Source of the DNA: PALSA-600 sp963842335
Lineage (GTDB): Bacteria; Actinomycetota; Thermoleophilia; Gaiellales; Gaiellaceae
Direction: 5' to 3'
Assembly: GCA_963842335.1 (NCBI GenBank)
Contig: CAWJGF010000015.1
Span: forward strand, 124,001-188,000
DNA length: 64,000 bases
Under the pieces are notes generated by a model that saw nothing but the letters and a program-made list of their open reading frames with translations, was not told the origin of the DNA and made no database searches. Below, in pieces: positions 35,874-44,710 of the stretch. The position numbers were made by a program, and so were the translations under genes. The number at the start of each line of letters is the position of its first letter. Position 1 is the first letter of the stretch.

Positions 35874-36690
35874 GTGCCTCGTCATCTGCATTTCGGCCCC
35901 GCCCGCGTCCCGTCGCGCGAATCGCCGGAGGCGGCGGTCGACGCACTGCTCGCTCGCGGCTTCTCGGCCTGCGAGATCGATTTCGAGGGGCGGTTCTGGA
36001 TGGACTATGCGTTCGCCGAGAGCTTCGGCGCGCTGCTGCAGTGACAACGACATCGCCCTGTCGGTGCATGCGCCGATCGCCGGGTTCATGGGTCATGCCG
36101 AGCGCGGGAAGAAGCTGAACATGGCGGTGGGCATGCTCGATCACTCGGCGGGGATCGCGAAGTCGGCCGGGGCCGAGGTGGTCGTGTTCCACCCAGGTTT
36201 CCTGCTCGGACGGACGCGAGAGGCCGCGCTCGACGCGGTCGTCGAGCAACTTACCGAGCTGCGCGAGCGCCTCGAGGCGAAGGACCGCGGTGTGCCATTC
36301 GGGATCGAGGTGATGGGACGCGTGCGTGAGCTCGGCTCGATCGACGATGTCTGCGACATCGCCCGCCGGCTCGACTGGGTTCGGCCGGTGATCGACTTCG
36401 CGCACATGCACGCAACCTCGGACGGGGCGTTCACCAGTGCGGAGCCGTTCGTCGAGGCTCTCGCAAAGGCGGACGCGGTGATCGAGCCGGGCGCGCCGTT
36501 CCATATCCACTTCTCGGACATCCAGTTCGCGAACCGCAACGAGACCAAGCACCTCCCGTACGGCGAGGGGACGCTGCGCGCCGAGCCGATGCGCGACGCA
36601 CTCGCCGCGTTCGAGCGGCCTGCAACGGTGATCTCCGAATCGCCCGACGAGGCGTCGACGCGAGAGATCCAGAGCATTCTCGGCGCCTGA
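35874..36690 (+). pseudogene. TIM-barrel AP-endonuclease-2 / xylose-isomerase-like gene with one frameshift
   Basis: Two frames make one protein. GTG 35874 reads MPRHLHFGPARVPSRESPEA and on to ESFGALLQ, then hits TGA at 36042-36044. Removing one base there continues as DNDIALSVHAPIAGFMGHA and runs to 36690 with VVFHPG, GIEVMGR, DFAHMHA and HFSDIQF, the endonuclease IV-like order. About 270 residues in all. A single-base insertion near 36042 explains it; sequence error or recent decay cannot be told apart. Substrate (DNA or sugar phosphate) is undetermined. Confidence 0.75.
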
Positions 36691-36738
36691 TTCGTGCTCT
36701 CCGCGAGCCGGTGCCGACCTTGACATAGCATCGGTCGC

Positions 36739-38079
36739 ATGCTCGATCCGCTGGCCTTCAAGGCATACGACGTGCGCGGGCTCTATCGCAGCGAGCTCGA
36801 CGAGGCGGGGGCGTATGCGATCGGCCGCGCGTATGTGGACCAGTTCGAGTCGAGGCGGATCGCGGTCGGCCGCGACATGCGGCTCTCGAGCCCGACGATG
36901 GCCGCGGCGGTGCGTGAGGGGGCGGCCGACGGGGGCGCGGACGTGCTCGACATCGGGATGGTTGGCACCGAGATGCTCTATTTCGCGGTCGGGGCACTGG
37001 AGCTCGACGGTGGCATCGCCGTGACGGCGTCGCACAATCCGAAGGAGTACACGGGCATGAAGATCGTCCGGCGAGGCGCACTGCCGGTGGGCGGTGAGTC
37101 CGGGCTGCTGGATGTGCGCGACCGCGCCCTCGCGGCGCAGTGGCGGGACGCCGAACGGGGGGAGATTCGCGACGAGGACATCTGGGCGAGGTTCGTCGAT
37201 CGCGTGCTGTCGTTCGTCGATGTCGAGTCGCTTCGGCCTCTCCGAGTCGTGATCGACGCGGCAAACGGCATGGCGGGCGCGATGTTGCCGCCGGTGCTGG
37301 AGCGTCTCCCGATGCTCGAGGTCGTCCGCTGTTACTTCGACCCCGACGGCTCGTTCCCGAACCACGAGCCGAACCCGTTGCTGCCGGAGAACCGGCAGTT
37401 CATCATCGACAAGACGACGAGCGAAGGCGCGGACTTCGGCGTCGCGTACGACGGCGATGCTGACCGTTGCTTCTTCGTCGACGACGTGGGCAATTTCGTC
37501 CCTGGGGATTTCACGACCGCGTTGTTCGCGGAGTCGATCCTCGCAAAGGAGCCTGGCGGCAAGGTGATCTACGACGTGCGTGCGTCGTGGGCCGTGCCGG
37601 AGGCGATCGAGCGGGCGGGCGGCGTCGCGCTCATCAACCGCGTCGGGCACGCCTACATCAAGCAGCGCATGCGCGAGGAGGGCGCCGTCTTCGGCGGCGA
37701 GGTGTCGGCTCACTATTACTTCCGCGATTTCACCCAGGCCGATTCAGGAGTCATCCCCTTCCTGCTGATGTGCGACCTGATCTCGAAGCGCGGCCGGCTC
37801 AGTGAGGTGCTCGCGTCGCTTCGCAGCCGCTACTTCATCACCGGCGAGATCAATACGCCGGTCGCCGATGTCCCGTCGAAGCTCGAGGAGCTGGAGGCGC
37901 GTTTCGGCGCCGACGGGCAGGTCTCGCATCTCGACGGTCTCTCGATCTCGTTCGACGACTGGCACTTCAACGTCCGCCCGTCGAACACCGAGCCCCTGCT
38001 GCGCCTGAACCTGGAAGCGCGCTCCGAGGAGCAGATGAACCGCCGACTCGACGAGGTGCTGAGCGTGATCCGCGCGTAG
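36739..38079 (+). CDS. Phosphomannomutase/phosphoglucomutase
   Basis: A 446-residue phosphohexomutase converting hexose-6-phosphate to hexose-1-phosphate for polysaccharide or nucleotide-sugar synthesis. The phosphoserine motif TASHNP (about 97-102), metal loop DGDADR (about 242-247), sugar loop GEVSAHYYF and phosphate-binding RPSNTEP are complete. ATG 36739 lies 7 bases after TAGCAT, so the mRNA is probably leaderless. It is downstream of the TIM-barrel gene by 48 bases and upstream of the transposase. Confidence 0.94.
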   Translation: MLDPLAFKAYDVRGLYRSELDEAGAYAIGRAYVDQFESRRIAVGRDMRLSSPTMAAAVREGAADGGADVLDIGMVGTEMLYFAVGALELDGGIAVTASHNPKEYTGMKIVRRGALPVGGESGLLDVRDRALAAQWRDAERGEIRDEDIWARFVDRVLSFVDVESLRPLRVVIDAANGMAGAMLPPVLERLPMLEVVRCYFDPDGSFPNHEPNPLLPENRQFIIDKTTSEGADFGVAYDGDADRCFFVDDVGNFVPGDFTTALFAESILAKEPGGKVIYDVRASWAVPEAIERAGGVALINRVGHAYIKQRMREEGAVFGGEVSAHYYFRDFTQADSGVIPFLLMCDLISKRGRLSEVLASLRSRYFITGEINTPVADVPSKLEELEARFGADGQVSHLDGLSISFDDWHFNVRPSNTEPLLRLNLEARSEEQMNRRLDEVLSVIRA

Positions 38080-38083
38080 CTGG

Positions 38084-38671
38084 TCACCTCCCCGTATCGG
38101 TGCCTGGCACCGGACATGGCCGGTACAGACCGGCATCGACGAACTGCCCGAAGAGCATCGCGGCGCGGCCCGGTTGGCGGCTGAACGGCTCCAGCAAGCC
38201 GGCCAGATCCAGGCACGACGAGGGAAGCGCGAGGCCCACCGCCGCGCGCATGCTGCTCCACCGCCAGTGGCGTGGGTCGCGGACGATCCCGGCGCGCACG
38301 GGGTTCAGAAGGACGTAGCGGCACGACTCGAGCAGGTACGTCTCCGTCTCGATCAGGTGACTCTTGAACCGCCCGCCGAACAGGTGGTCGCAGCGGTTGT
38401 TCTGCCAGTTCGACGTCTGTGCGAAGCGACTGTTCAGATCGCGCATCCCGTCGGAGAGCCCGCCGTCGCCGATCTGGAGCACGCCGTGGTAGTGGTTTCG
38501 CATCAGGCAGTACGCAAGAACGCGCCACCCCTGACGCCTCGACGCCCGCTCGAGCTCGCGGACGAAGAGCCTGCCGCTCCAGTTCCCGAAGTAGATGTCC
38601 CGCTGATTGTTGCCGCGCGTGTGCACGTGGTAGTAGCCGTCGGGAACTTCGATCCGGTGAGGTCTCCCCAC
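38084..38671 (-). CDS. REP-associated tyrosine transposase (Y1_Tnp family)
   Basis: About 195 residues. HUH-type single-strand nuclease fold: HTRGNNQRDIYF, metal-binding histidines in MRNHYHGVL and the catalytic tyrosine region CRYVLLNPVRAGIV with RHWRWSS. Such RAYT proteins process palindromic REP sequences in cis or trans. GTG 38671 lies 6 bases after TACCTT. Matching GGTGCCTGGCACC palindromes flank the gene, one overlapping its 3' end. The frame looks intact, so the protein is probably functional. Confidence 0.9.
   Translation of the reverse strand: MGRPHRIEVPDGYYHVHTRGNNQRDIYFGNWSGRLFVRELERASRRQGWRVLAYCLMRNHYHGVLQIGDGGLSDGMRDLNSRFAQTSNWQNNRCDHLFGGRFKSHLIETETYLLESCRYVLLNPVRAGIVRDPRHWRWSSMRAAVGLALPSSCLDLAGLLEPFSRQPGRAAMLFGQFVDAGLYRPCPVPGTDTGR
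38098..38113. repeat. RAYT-associated palindrome, copy at the transposase 3' end
   Basis: CGGTGCCTGGCACCGG, a palindrome around one central T. It overlaps the last codons of the transposase gene (PVPGTDTG) and follows CCCCGTATC. An identical palindrome lies at 38751-38766, 80 bases upstream of the transposase start. Confidence 0.75.
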
Positions 38672-38750
38672 GTCGCCAAGGTAAGCAACGAGGGGTCTCG
38701 ACCACCAGTGTCCGTCGCTCAATTGGCGCAAAGTTGTTGCAGTTCCACAA

Positions 38751-38766
38751 CGGTGCCTGGCACCGG
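38751..38766. repeat. RAYT-associated palindrome, copy upstream of the transposase
   Basis: CGGTGCCTGGCACCGG, same sequence and orientation as the copy at 38098-38113, 80 bases upstream of the transposase GTG. The two copies bracket the gene, as expected of a RAYT-REP unit. Confidence 0.75.
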
Positions 38767-38836
38767 CCGTGGCGGCGACGGACACGGCTGCGGGGGACGT
38801 GGCTGACGGCGGCTCGGAGGCGGTTAGGATCGCCCG

Positions 38837-39289
38837 ATGATCGAGCTTGGGCACGTGACCGGACGCAAGCCTCCGTTTGGGTATGCGGCGTACGCACGTG
38901 TCGGGTTCTCGGACACCGACGCGCAAGGGGTCGTCTACTACGGCCGCTACATGCCGTACTTCGATCTCGCGCGCACCGAGTTCCACCGTCATCTCGGCCG
39001 CGGCTACTTCGGCAACGCCGACCTCGCGATGCGCGCGACGACCGTCGAGTACCACGCCGGCGCCCGCTTCGACGATCTGCTGGAGGTGTTCGTCCGGGTC
39101 GAACGCATCGGCCGCACCAGCATCACCTACGATCACGCCGCCTATCGGATCGAAGACGATGCCGAGGACGTACTGATGGCAACCGCAACAGCCACGCTCG
39201 TGTGCATCGACCTCGCCGAGCGCAAAGCGGTTCCGGTGCCCGATGCGTTCCGTGACCGGATTGCGTCCTTCGAAGAGGCGCACGCGTGA
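38837..39289 (+). CDS. YbgC-like acyl-CoA thioesterase (4HBT hotdog fold)
   Basis: A 150-residue thioesterase. The conserved segment VGFSDTDAQGVVYYGRYMPY contains the active-site aspartate of the 4-hydroxybenzoyl-CoA thioesterase subfamily, followed by the long central helix (FDLARTEFHRHLG). It hydrolyses an acyl-CoA; which one is unknown. ATG 38837 lies 6 bases after TAGGAT. A 30-codon frame starts on its stop codon and a strong hairpin follows. Confidence 0.9.
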   Translation: MIELGHVTGRKPPFGYAAYARVGFSDTDAQGVVYYGRYMPYFDLARTEFHRHLGRGYFGNADLAMRATTVEYHAGARFDDLLEVFVRVERIGRTSITYDHAAYRIEDDAEDVLMATATATLVCIDLAERKAVPVPDAFRDRIASFEEAHA

Positions 39290-39378
39290 CGCTCGAGCCG
39301 GACGTCGCGGAGCGCGCGGATGGCTCGCCCCAGGGTCGCCCGGTCTGGACGATGGTGCACGACGGCCAGCCCAGCTGA
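39286..39378 (+). CDS. Possible 30-residue peptide coupled to the thioesterase
   Basis: GTG 39286 overlaps the thioesterase stop as GTGA and opens a 30-codon frame ending at TGA 39378. The product is MTLEPDVAERADGSPQGRPV then WTMVHDGQPS. The GTGA coupling is the same as for real neighbours in this window, but the product is short, has no recognised motif and may be the remnant of a longer gene. A hairpin 15 bases downstream ends the unit. Confidence 0.3.
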   Translation: MTLEPDVAERADGSPQGRPVWTMVHDGQPS

Positions 39379-39392
39379 GTACCGTCGGCGCT

Positions 39393-39429
39393 CCGTCCGC
39401 CCGGACTCTCTCCAGGTCCGAGCGGACGG
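39393..39429 (+). terminator. Long hairpin after the thioesterase unit
   Basis: Outer stem CCGTCCGC/GCGGACGG (39393-39400 with 39422-39429) and inner stem CGGAC/GTCCG (39402-39406 with 39416-39420), loop TCTCTCCAG. It lies between converging genes and can stop transcription from the left; there is no T-run of note. Confidence 0.55.
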
Positions 39430-39483
39430 CGCTGCCTTGCCTCTCCCCCCTTCTCTCGTTGTAGGAGAGCGGCCCAGCGTGCG

Positions 39484-40278
39484 CTATCCCTGGTTCGAGG
39501 TACCCCGCTCATTCGCGGCTGGATCACTCGACCGAGGGACGAGCTGAACCTCGGTGCGATAGGGAAACGGAAACGGCTCAACCAGGCCAACGGTGAGCGC
39601 GCGCACCCGCCCGAGCAGCTCCGCGCGCTCGGCCGCGGGCATCGCGGCGACGAACGAGGTCGAGGCGACGCGATCACAGAGATCGTCAGCCGTGAAGCTC
39701 TGCACGAAGGTGAATCGCCCGACCTCTGCCGGCCCGAAGTACGGCGACTTCTCGAGCGGGGCACGCCACTCCCCCTCGTGCTGCGGTATCACCTCGGCGC
39801 GCAGCGGCCGTAGGAGCTCTTCGACTCCCGCCTGCACAGGATCCTCGAGGTCGCGCATGTTCCAGAAGAGAGCAAGGTGGCCGCCGGGCCGCAGCACGCG
39901 GTGGAGCTCCGGCAACGCCCGGTCGAGATCGAACCAGTGGAACGCCTGCGCGACCGAGATCACATCGGCCGAGGCGTCAGGCAACGGCAGCTCTTCGGCC
40001 GTCCCATCGATTGCCTCGACACCGTCGACGACCTCGCGCAGCTGCGCACGCATCTCGGGCAGGGGCTCGACGGCGACAACGCGGGCGCCGAGCGGCGGCA
40101 ACAGCCGGGTGAGCTTACCCGTGCCCGCGCCGACATCGACGATCGTCATCCCCGGGCCGAGCCCGGTGCGGGCAGCCATCCACGCAACCGCCTCGACCGG
40201 GTACGACGGCCGCGCGCGCTCGTACACCTCCGCTCCCGCGCCGAAGCCGGCGGTCGCGACGGGATGCACACGGGTCAT
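39484..40278 (-). CDS. Class I SAM-dependent methyltransferase
   Basis: A 264-residue methyltransferase of the UbiE/Trans-aconitate type. SAM-binding motif VDVGAGTGKLTRLL, then acidic residue in VVAVEPLP and the DVISVAQAFHWFD segment that follows motif II. The HWFD motif is common in the type 11/25 group acting on small molecules. Substrate unknown. It starts at ATG overlapping the rel stop codon (ATGA), so it is translationally coupled to rel. Confidence 0.87.
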   Translation of the reverse strand: MTRVHPVATAGFGAGAEVYERARPSYPVEAVAWMAARTGLGPGMTIVDVGAGTGKLTRLLPPLGARVVAVEPLPEMRAQLREVVDGVEAIDGTAEELPLPDASADVISVAQAFHWFDLDRALPELHRVLRPGGHLALFWNMRDLEDPVQAGVEELLRPLRAEVIPQHEGEWRAPLEKSPYFGPAEVGRFTFVQSFTADDLCDRVASTSFVAAMPAAERAELLGRVRALTVGLVEPFPFPYRTEVQLVPRSSDPAANERGTSNQG

Positions 40279-42470
40279 GACGGCGTAACGCGATATGCGT
40301 CGAACACGGCGTCAAGATTGCGAAGCGAGGTGAGCAGCGCCCGCAGGCTCTTGAGATCTCCGACCTCGGCGGTGTACCGGTTCTTCGCGAGCTGATCCTC
40401 GACGAGCCCGCCGTAGCTGACGATATTCGCGCCGTGCTCGGCGAACGTCCGTGCGACGTCCTCGAGGAGCCGCGGGCGATCCCACGAGTCGACCGCGATC
40501 TGCACCCGGAAGCTCTTTGCCGAGACCGCCCCGTCCCACGACACGGGTGTGAACCGCTCGGGGCTGCGCCGCAGCGCCTTCACGTTCGGGCAGTCGTCAC
40601 GGTGAATCGTGATTCCCTTGCCGAGCGAGATGTACCCGACGATCTCGTCGCCGGGGACCGGCGTGCAGCACTTCGCAAGGCGGATCAGAACGTCGCTGAC
40701 CCCCTGCACGACGACCCCCAGTTCGGTGCCCGAGACCGTCTCGCGCGCCTTCGGCGCCTTGACGACCGGCGCTTCCTCGGCGACCTGCTCGGTCTTCAGC
40801 CGCTGCACGACCTTGTTCACGATCGCGCCGGACTGGAGCTTGCCGGAGCCGAGCGCGAGGTAGAAGTCCTCGGCTTTCTTGAAGCCGGTCTCCCGGATGA
40901 CCTGTGCCAGCGTGGCCGAGCCGCGCAGCTTCGCGTACGGCAGGTTCTGGGCCTTCAGCGCATGCTCGAGCGAGTCACGGCCCTTCTGCTCGGTGTCGTC
41001 ACGCGTCTCACGCGAGAACCACTGACGAATCTTGTTGCGGGCGCGCGAGCTCTTCGCGAGCGACATCCAGTCACGCGATGGGCCGCGCCCCTGCTTGGAG
41101 GTGAGGATCTCGACGAAGTCGCCGTTCTGAAGCGCGTAGTGCAGAGGCACGATGCGCCCGTTGATCTTCGCGCCCACGGTGCGGTGCCCGACGTCGGTGT
41201 GCACCGCGTACGCGAAGTCGATCGGGGTCGAGCCGGCCGGCAGCGTCTTCACTTGCCCCTTGGGGGTGAAGACATGCACCTCTTCCTCGAAGAGGTCGGT
41301 GCGGAACGTCTTCATGAATTCGCGCGGGTCGGCTTCGTCGGCGGTCCCTTCGTCCATCAACTGCTTCACCCACGCGACCCACTCGGCGTCCTTGTTCTTC
41401 TTCCCGCGCTTGTAGAGCCAGTGAGCGGCGACGCCGAACTCGGCCGTCTCGTGCATCTCCCGCGTGCGGACCTGGATCTCGAGCGGCCGTCCCTGCGGCC
41501 CGATCACCGTCGTGTGCAGCGCCTGGTACGCGTTGAACTTCGGCATCGCAATGAAGTCCTTGAAGCGGCCGGGCATGGGCTTCCACAGCGAGTGGATCAG
41601 TCCGAGCGCGCCATAGCAGTCGCGCGTTCCCTCATCGCCCGCGCGCTCGACGATCACCCGCATCGCGGTCAGGTCGTAGATCTCGTTGAACTCGCGGCCC
41701 TTCTTCACCATCTTGTCGTAGATCGAATAGAAGTGCTTCGCCCGGCCCGAGATCTCCGCGGGGATGTCGACCTTGTCGAGCTCCTTCTGCAGCACCATCG
41801 CCGCTTCGCGCACGTGCTCCTCGCGGTCGGTCCGCCGCTCGGCGACCATCTGCTTGATCTCCTCGTACTTGCGCGGGTGCAGCGTCTGGAAGGAGAGATC
41901 CTCGAGCTCCCATTTGATCGCATGGATACCGAGGCGATGCGCAAGCGGGGCATACACCTCCAGCGTCTCGCGAGCCTTCTGGAGCTGCTTCTGCCTGCCG
42001 AGGTACTCGATCGTGCGCAGGTTGTGCATCCGGTCCGCGAGCTTGATGAGGATGACGCGCAGGTCTTCCGCCATCGCAACGATCAGCTTGCGGTAGTTCT
42101 CGGCCTCGGCGTGCTCGCGACTCTGGAACCGAACACGCGTCAGCTTCGTCACTCCCTGAACGAGAGTCGCGATCTCGTCGGTGAACTCCGCCCGCAGCTC
42201 CTCGATGTCGGTGCCCGTGTCCTCGACCACGTCGTGCAGCAGGGCTGCCGCGAGCGTCGGCTCGTCGAGCTGGAGGCCCGCGAGGATCTTTGCGACGCCC
42301 CACGGGTGGTAGATGAACTCCTGACCCGACTGCCGGACCTGGCCGGCGTGCGCCTTCGCGGCGTAGTCGAACGCCCGGGTGAGGAGCTCGCGATCGGCGT
42401 CCGGCTTGTAGGCCTCGACGTCGGCGAGCAGCTCCTCGACGAGTTCCTGATGCCGCTCGAGGACTGCCAC
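40275..42470 (-). CDS. rel: Bifunctional (p)ppGpp synthetase/hydrolase (Rel)
   Basis: A 731-residue RSH protein controlling the stringent response. The HD hydrolase motif is intact (ALLHDVVEDTG), the synthetase region carries the RFKD motif typical of bifunctional Rel enzymes (GRFKDFIAMPK), then a TGS domain (EVHVFTPKGQVKTLPAGST) and a C-terminal ACT domain. GTG 42470 is chosen because it lies 7 bases after TACACT and begins VAVLERHQELVEELLADVEA; the frame is open further upstream. A methyltransferase gene overlaps its stop. Confidence 0.94.
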   Translation of the reverse strand: MAVLERHQELVEELLADVEAYKPDADRELLTRAFDYAAKAHAGQVRQSGQEFIYHPWGVAKILAGLQLDEPTLAAALLHDVVEDTGTDIEELRAEFTDEIATLVQGVTKLTRVRFQSREHAEAENYRKLIVAMAEDLRVILIKLADRMHNLRTIEYLGRQKQLQKARETLEVYAPLAHRLGIHAIKWELEDLSFQTLHPRKYEEIKQMVAERRTDREEHVREAAMVLQKELDKVDIPAEISGRAKHFYSIYDKMVKKGREFNEIYDLTAMRVIVERAGDEGTRDCYGALGLIHSLWKPMPGRFKDFIAMPKFNAYQALHTTVIGPQGRPLEIQVRTREMHETAEFGVAAHWLYKRGKKNKDAEWVAWVKQLMDEGTADEADPREFMKTFRTDLFEEEVHVFTPKGQVKTLPAGSTPIDFAYAVHTDVGHRTVGAKINGRIVPLHYALQNGDFVEILTSKQGRGPSRDWMSLAKSSRARNKIRQWFSRETRDDTEQKGRDSLEHALKAQNLPYAKLRGSATLAQVIRETGFKKAEDFYLALGSGKLQSGAIVNKVVQRLKTEQVAEEAPVVKAPKARETVSGTELGVVVQGVSDVLIRLAKCCTPVPGDEIVGYISLGKGITIHRDDCPNVKALRRSPERFTPVSWDGAVSAKSFRVQIAVDSWDRPRLLEDVARTFAEHGANIVSYGGLVEDQLAKNRYTAEVGDLKSLRALLTSLRNLDAVFDAYRVTPS

Positions 42471-42568
42471 TGCCTCCAGTGTACCCCTCGAATTTGAGCG
42501 CCCATCCCCCGTTTGGAGCGTATCCCTCAAGGAGGAAACAGAGTTATGCCGATGAACCTGAGGAGCCC

Positions 42569-42703
42569 ATGTTCGCGCGGCGCAGAGAGACAAAGAAGCT
42601 CATTCGCATTGCCCGGATGCTCCGGGAGCTCGATGCTGCGTCCGGGGCCCGTCCGGTGTCCGAGCGCCGCCGAACGAGCCGCGCCGCAATCGTTCGCGCA
42701 TAG
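42569..42703 (+). CDS. Possible 44-residue basic protein
   Basis: MFARRRETKKLIRIARMLRE continues as LDAASGARPVSERRRTSRAA and IVRA, an amphipathic basic helix. AGGAG lies close before the ATG. Its third codon positions are GC-rich. A competing start at 42546 with AAGGAGG upstream gives a different, less protein-like frame. It lies divergent from rel, in an otherwise gene-poor 260-base stretch. No family recognised. Confidence 0.4.
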   Translation: MFARRRETKKLIRIARMLRELDAASGARPVSERRRTSRAAIVRA

Positions 42704-42727
42704 ACCAAGCCTCGAGCGTCCCCGGGG

Positions 42728-42940
42728 CTAGGCCGCCTGTGCGAGCTCGACGTTCTCCTCGAGCAGCGCGCGAAACGTCGCCGACTCGAGCAGACTGCGT
42801 TTCGAAAGACTCTGCTTCGCACCTTCCACGAGCTCGAGCTCGGCGAAGATCGCCCGCGCCTGCGGCGTCCACGCGCCTTCGCCCGCTTTCCACTCGGCGG
42901 CGAGCCAGTCACGAAGCGCCTCGAACCCGTCGACGTGCAT
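42728..42940 (-). CDS. Small helical protein overlapping the 3' end of recJ
   Basis: A 70-residue protein, MHVDGFEALRDWLAAEWKAG and so on, highly helical and acidic, ending AELELVEGAKQSLSKRSLLE and ALLEENVELAQAA. Its ATG lies inside recJ, 32 bases before the recJ stop, so translation would be coupled to recJ. Nothing matches a family I know. Codon composition is normal for this genome, favouring a real gene, but a chance frame is possible. Confidence 0.45.
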   Translation of the reverse strand: MHVDGFEALRDWLAAEWKAGEGAWTPQARAIFAELELVEGAKQSLSKRSLLESATFRALLEENVELAQAA

Positions 42941-44633
42941 CGAAGACTCGTCGGACGACGAGCTGCGGGGAGACGACGCCGTTCCAGCGGTTCTCCTGCA
43001 ATCGGAACGCAATGTCGTAGCGGCCCTCGGCCTGGAAACGGTCGAGCTGAGAGCCCATGCCGAACGCGATCGCCGAGCCGGAGTCGCGGCCGCGGTGACG
43101 CACGCGGAACCGCAGATGCTTCCCGTCGCCCACCGTCGAGAGGTCGGCCAGCTCACAACCGTCGACGAGCAGCAGCACGCCGGGGTTGCCGAGGCCGAAA
43201 GGTGCGAGCCGGCCGAGCTCGGCGCAGAGGTCGAGCCCGAGCTTCGAGCCGGGAACGATCGCGTCCACGCGCGTCACCGGCCGGAGGTCGTCCTCGCTGA
43301 GCACCGCATCGGCATGCGCTGCGAACGCCGCCGCGAACGTCTCGACGCGGGCTGCGTCGATCGTCAGGCCGGCAGCCGCACGGTGCCCGCCGAAGCGCTC
43401 GAGATGCGCGGCGCACGCGCCGAGCCCCGCGTGGAGGTCGAACGCAGGGATCGACCGTCCCGAGCCCTTCCACTCGTCGCCCGATCCGGCGATCATCACG
43501 ACGGGCCGGTTGTACCGCTCGACGAGACGCGAGGCGACGATGCCGATCACACCCTCGTGCCAGTTCTCACCCGCGACGACATAGCCACGCCGGCGCCGGC
43601 GTGCCTCTGGCCATGACTCGACCTGGTCGACCGCATCACGGAGGATCCGCTCCTCGACTGCCTGCCGCTCCCGGTTCAGCGACTCGAGCTCCTCCGCGAG
43701 CCGCTTTGCTTCGTCGGCATCCTCCGTGAGGAGCAGTGCGAGTGCGGCCTCGGGCCGGCAGAGACGCCCCGAGGCGTTGATCCGCGGGGCAAGCCGGAAG
43801 CCGATCGACGACTCGTCGATTGCCGCTGGATCGACACCGGCCACGCGCATGAGCGCGCGCAGACCGACCTTCTGGGTCTGGGCGAGCCGCCGAAGCCCCG
43901 CGAGCGCGAGTGCGCGGTTCTCGTCGACCAGCGGCACGACATCGGCGATCGTCGCGAGTGCGACCACGTCGAGGTGGCGCTCGAGGAACGAGTGCTCGGG
44001 GCCGAGCAGCGCCTGGGCGAGCTTCCAGACGACGCCGGTACCGCACAGGCCTTTGAACGGGTAGTCGCCCTTGAGCGGCGCGACGACCGCGCAGGCCGGG
44101 AACGCCTCGGCCGGGCGGTGGTGATCCGTGACGACGATGTCGAGTCCCAGCGAGCGAGCATGCTCGACCTCGGCGACGGCCGTGATGCCGCAGTCGACCG
44201 TCAGGACGAGATCGAATCCCTCGGCGGCCAGCCGGGTCAAGGTGTCGGCGTTGAGGCCGTACCCCTCCTCGAACCGTGACGGGAGATGCCAGGCGACCTC
44301 GGCCCCGTTCTCCTCCGTACAGAGCTCACGGAGCAGCAGCACCGCAAGCGCTGTGGCGCAGATGCCGTCGGCGTCGTAGTCGCCGTGGACGCAGATCCGG
44401 GAGCCGGCAGCAACCGCTGCGTGAATCGTCTCGACCGCGTCGCGCATGTCGCCGAGCGCGAACGGATCGTGGCCCGGCAACGCGCCCGCCAGGAAACGGC
44501 GCGCATCGGCGGGATCGGCATAGCCGCGACGCACGAGGACCGAAGCAGTGACATCGTCGATCTGAAGGTCCTGCGCGAGGCCCCGCACGGAGGCCTGCGT
44601 GCACGCTGCGAGGTCCCAGGTTCCACGAGTCAT
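42909..44633 (-). CDS. recJ: Single-stranded-DNA-specific exonuclease RecJ
   Basis: A 574-residue DHH-family nuclease that degrades ssDNA 5' to 3' in recombination and mismatch repair. Motif I DYDADG, motif with DCGITA, motif III TDHHRP and the DHHA1 domain segment SGRSIPAFDLHAGL/FGGHRAAAGLT are present, followed by a C-terminal OB domain. Length matches the family. A TACTCT box lies 10 bases before the ATG. It is divergent from the L,D-transpeptidase and 32 bases of its end overlap a small downstream gene. Confidence 0.94.
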   Translation of the reverse strand: MTRGTWDLAACTQASVRGLAQDLQIDDVTASVLVRRGYADPADARRFLAGALPGHDPFALGDMRDAVETIHAAVAAGSRICVHGDYDADGICATALAVLLLRELCTEENGAEVAWHLPSRFEEGYGLNADTLTRLAAEGFDLVLTVDCGITAVAEVEHARSLGLDIVVTDHHRPAEAFPACAVVAPLKGDYPFKGLCGTGVVWKLAQALLGPEHSFLERHLDVVALATIADVVPLVDENRALALAGLRRLAQTQKVGLRALMRVAGVDPAAIDESSIGFRLAPRINASGRLCRPEAALALLLTEDADEAKRLAEELESLNRERQAVEERILRDAVDQVESWPEARRRRRGYVVAGENWHEGVIGIVASRLVERYNRPVVMIAGSGDEWKGSGRSIPAFDLHAGLGACAAHLERFGGHRAAAGLTIDAARVETFAAAFAAHADAVLSEDDLRPVTRVDAIVPGSKLGLDLCAELGRLAPFGLGNPGVLLLVDGCELADLSTVGDGKHLRFRVRHRGRDSGSAIAFGMGSQLDRFQAEGRYDIAFRLQENRWNGVVSPQLVVRRVFDARRRVRGAS

Positions 44634-44710
44634 CGGGGTAGCGAGAGTACGGTCACCGTCGGACGGCGCGATTCACAAATCCGCTGGAAACTGCTTGAAT
44701 TAGGCGCCCG

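Noticed and set aside
35788..37713. Minus-strand frame of 723 codons covering the phosphohexomutase gene
   Set aside because: It is antisense to a conserved enzyme with intact motifs; only its last 82 codons form a real small gene.
38672..39283. Long N-terminal extension of the transposase frame to 39283
   Set aside because: The added residues are antisense to the thioesterase gene and not protein-like; the transposase start at 38671 has a TACCTT box 6 bases upstream.
42513..42731. ORF starting at 42513/42546 with AAGGAGG upstream
   Set aside because: Its codon third positions are less GC-rich and its product is unprotein-like compared with the frame at 42569; kept only as a note.
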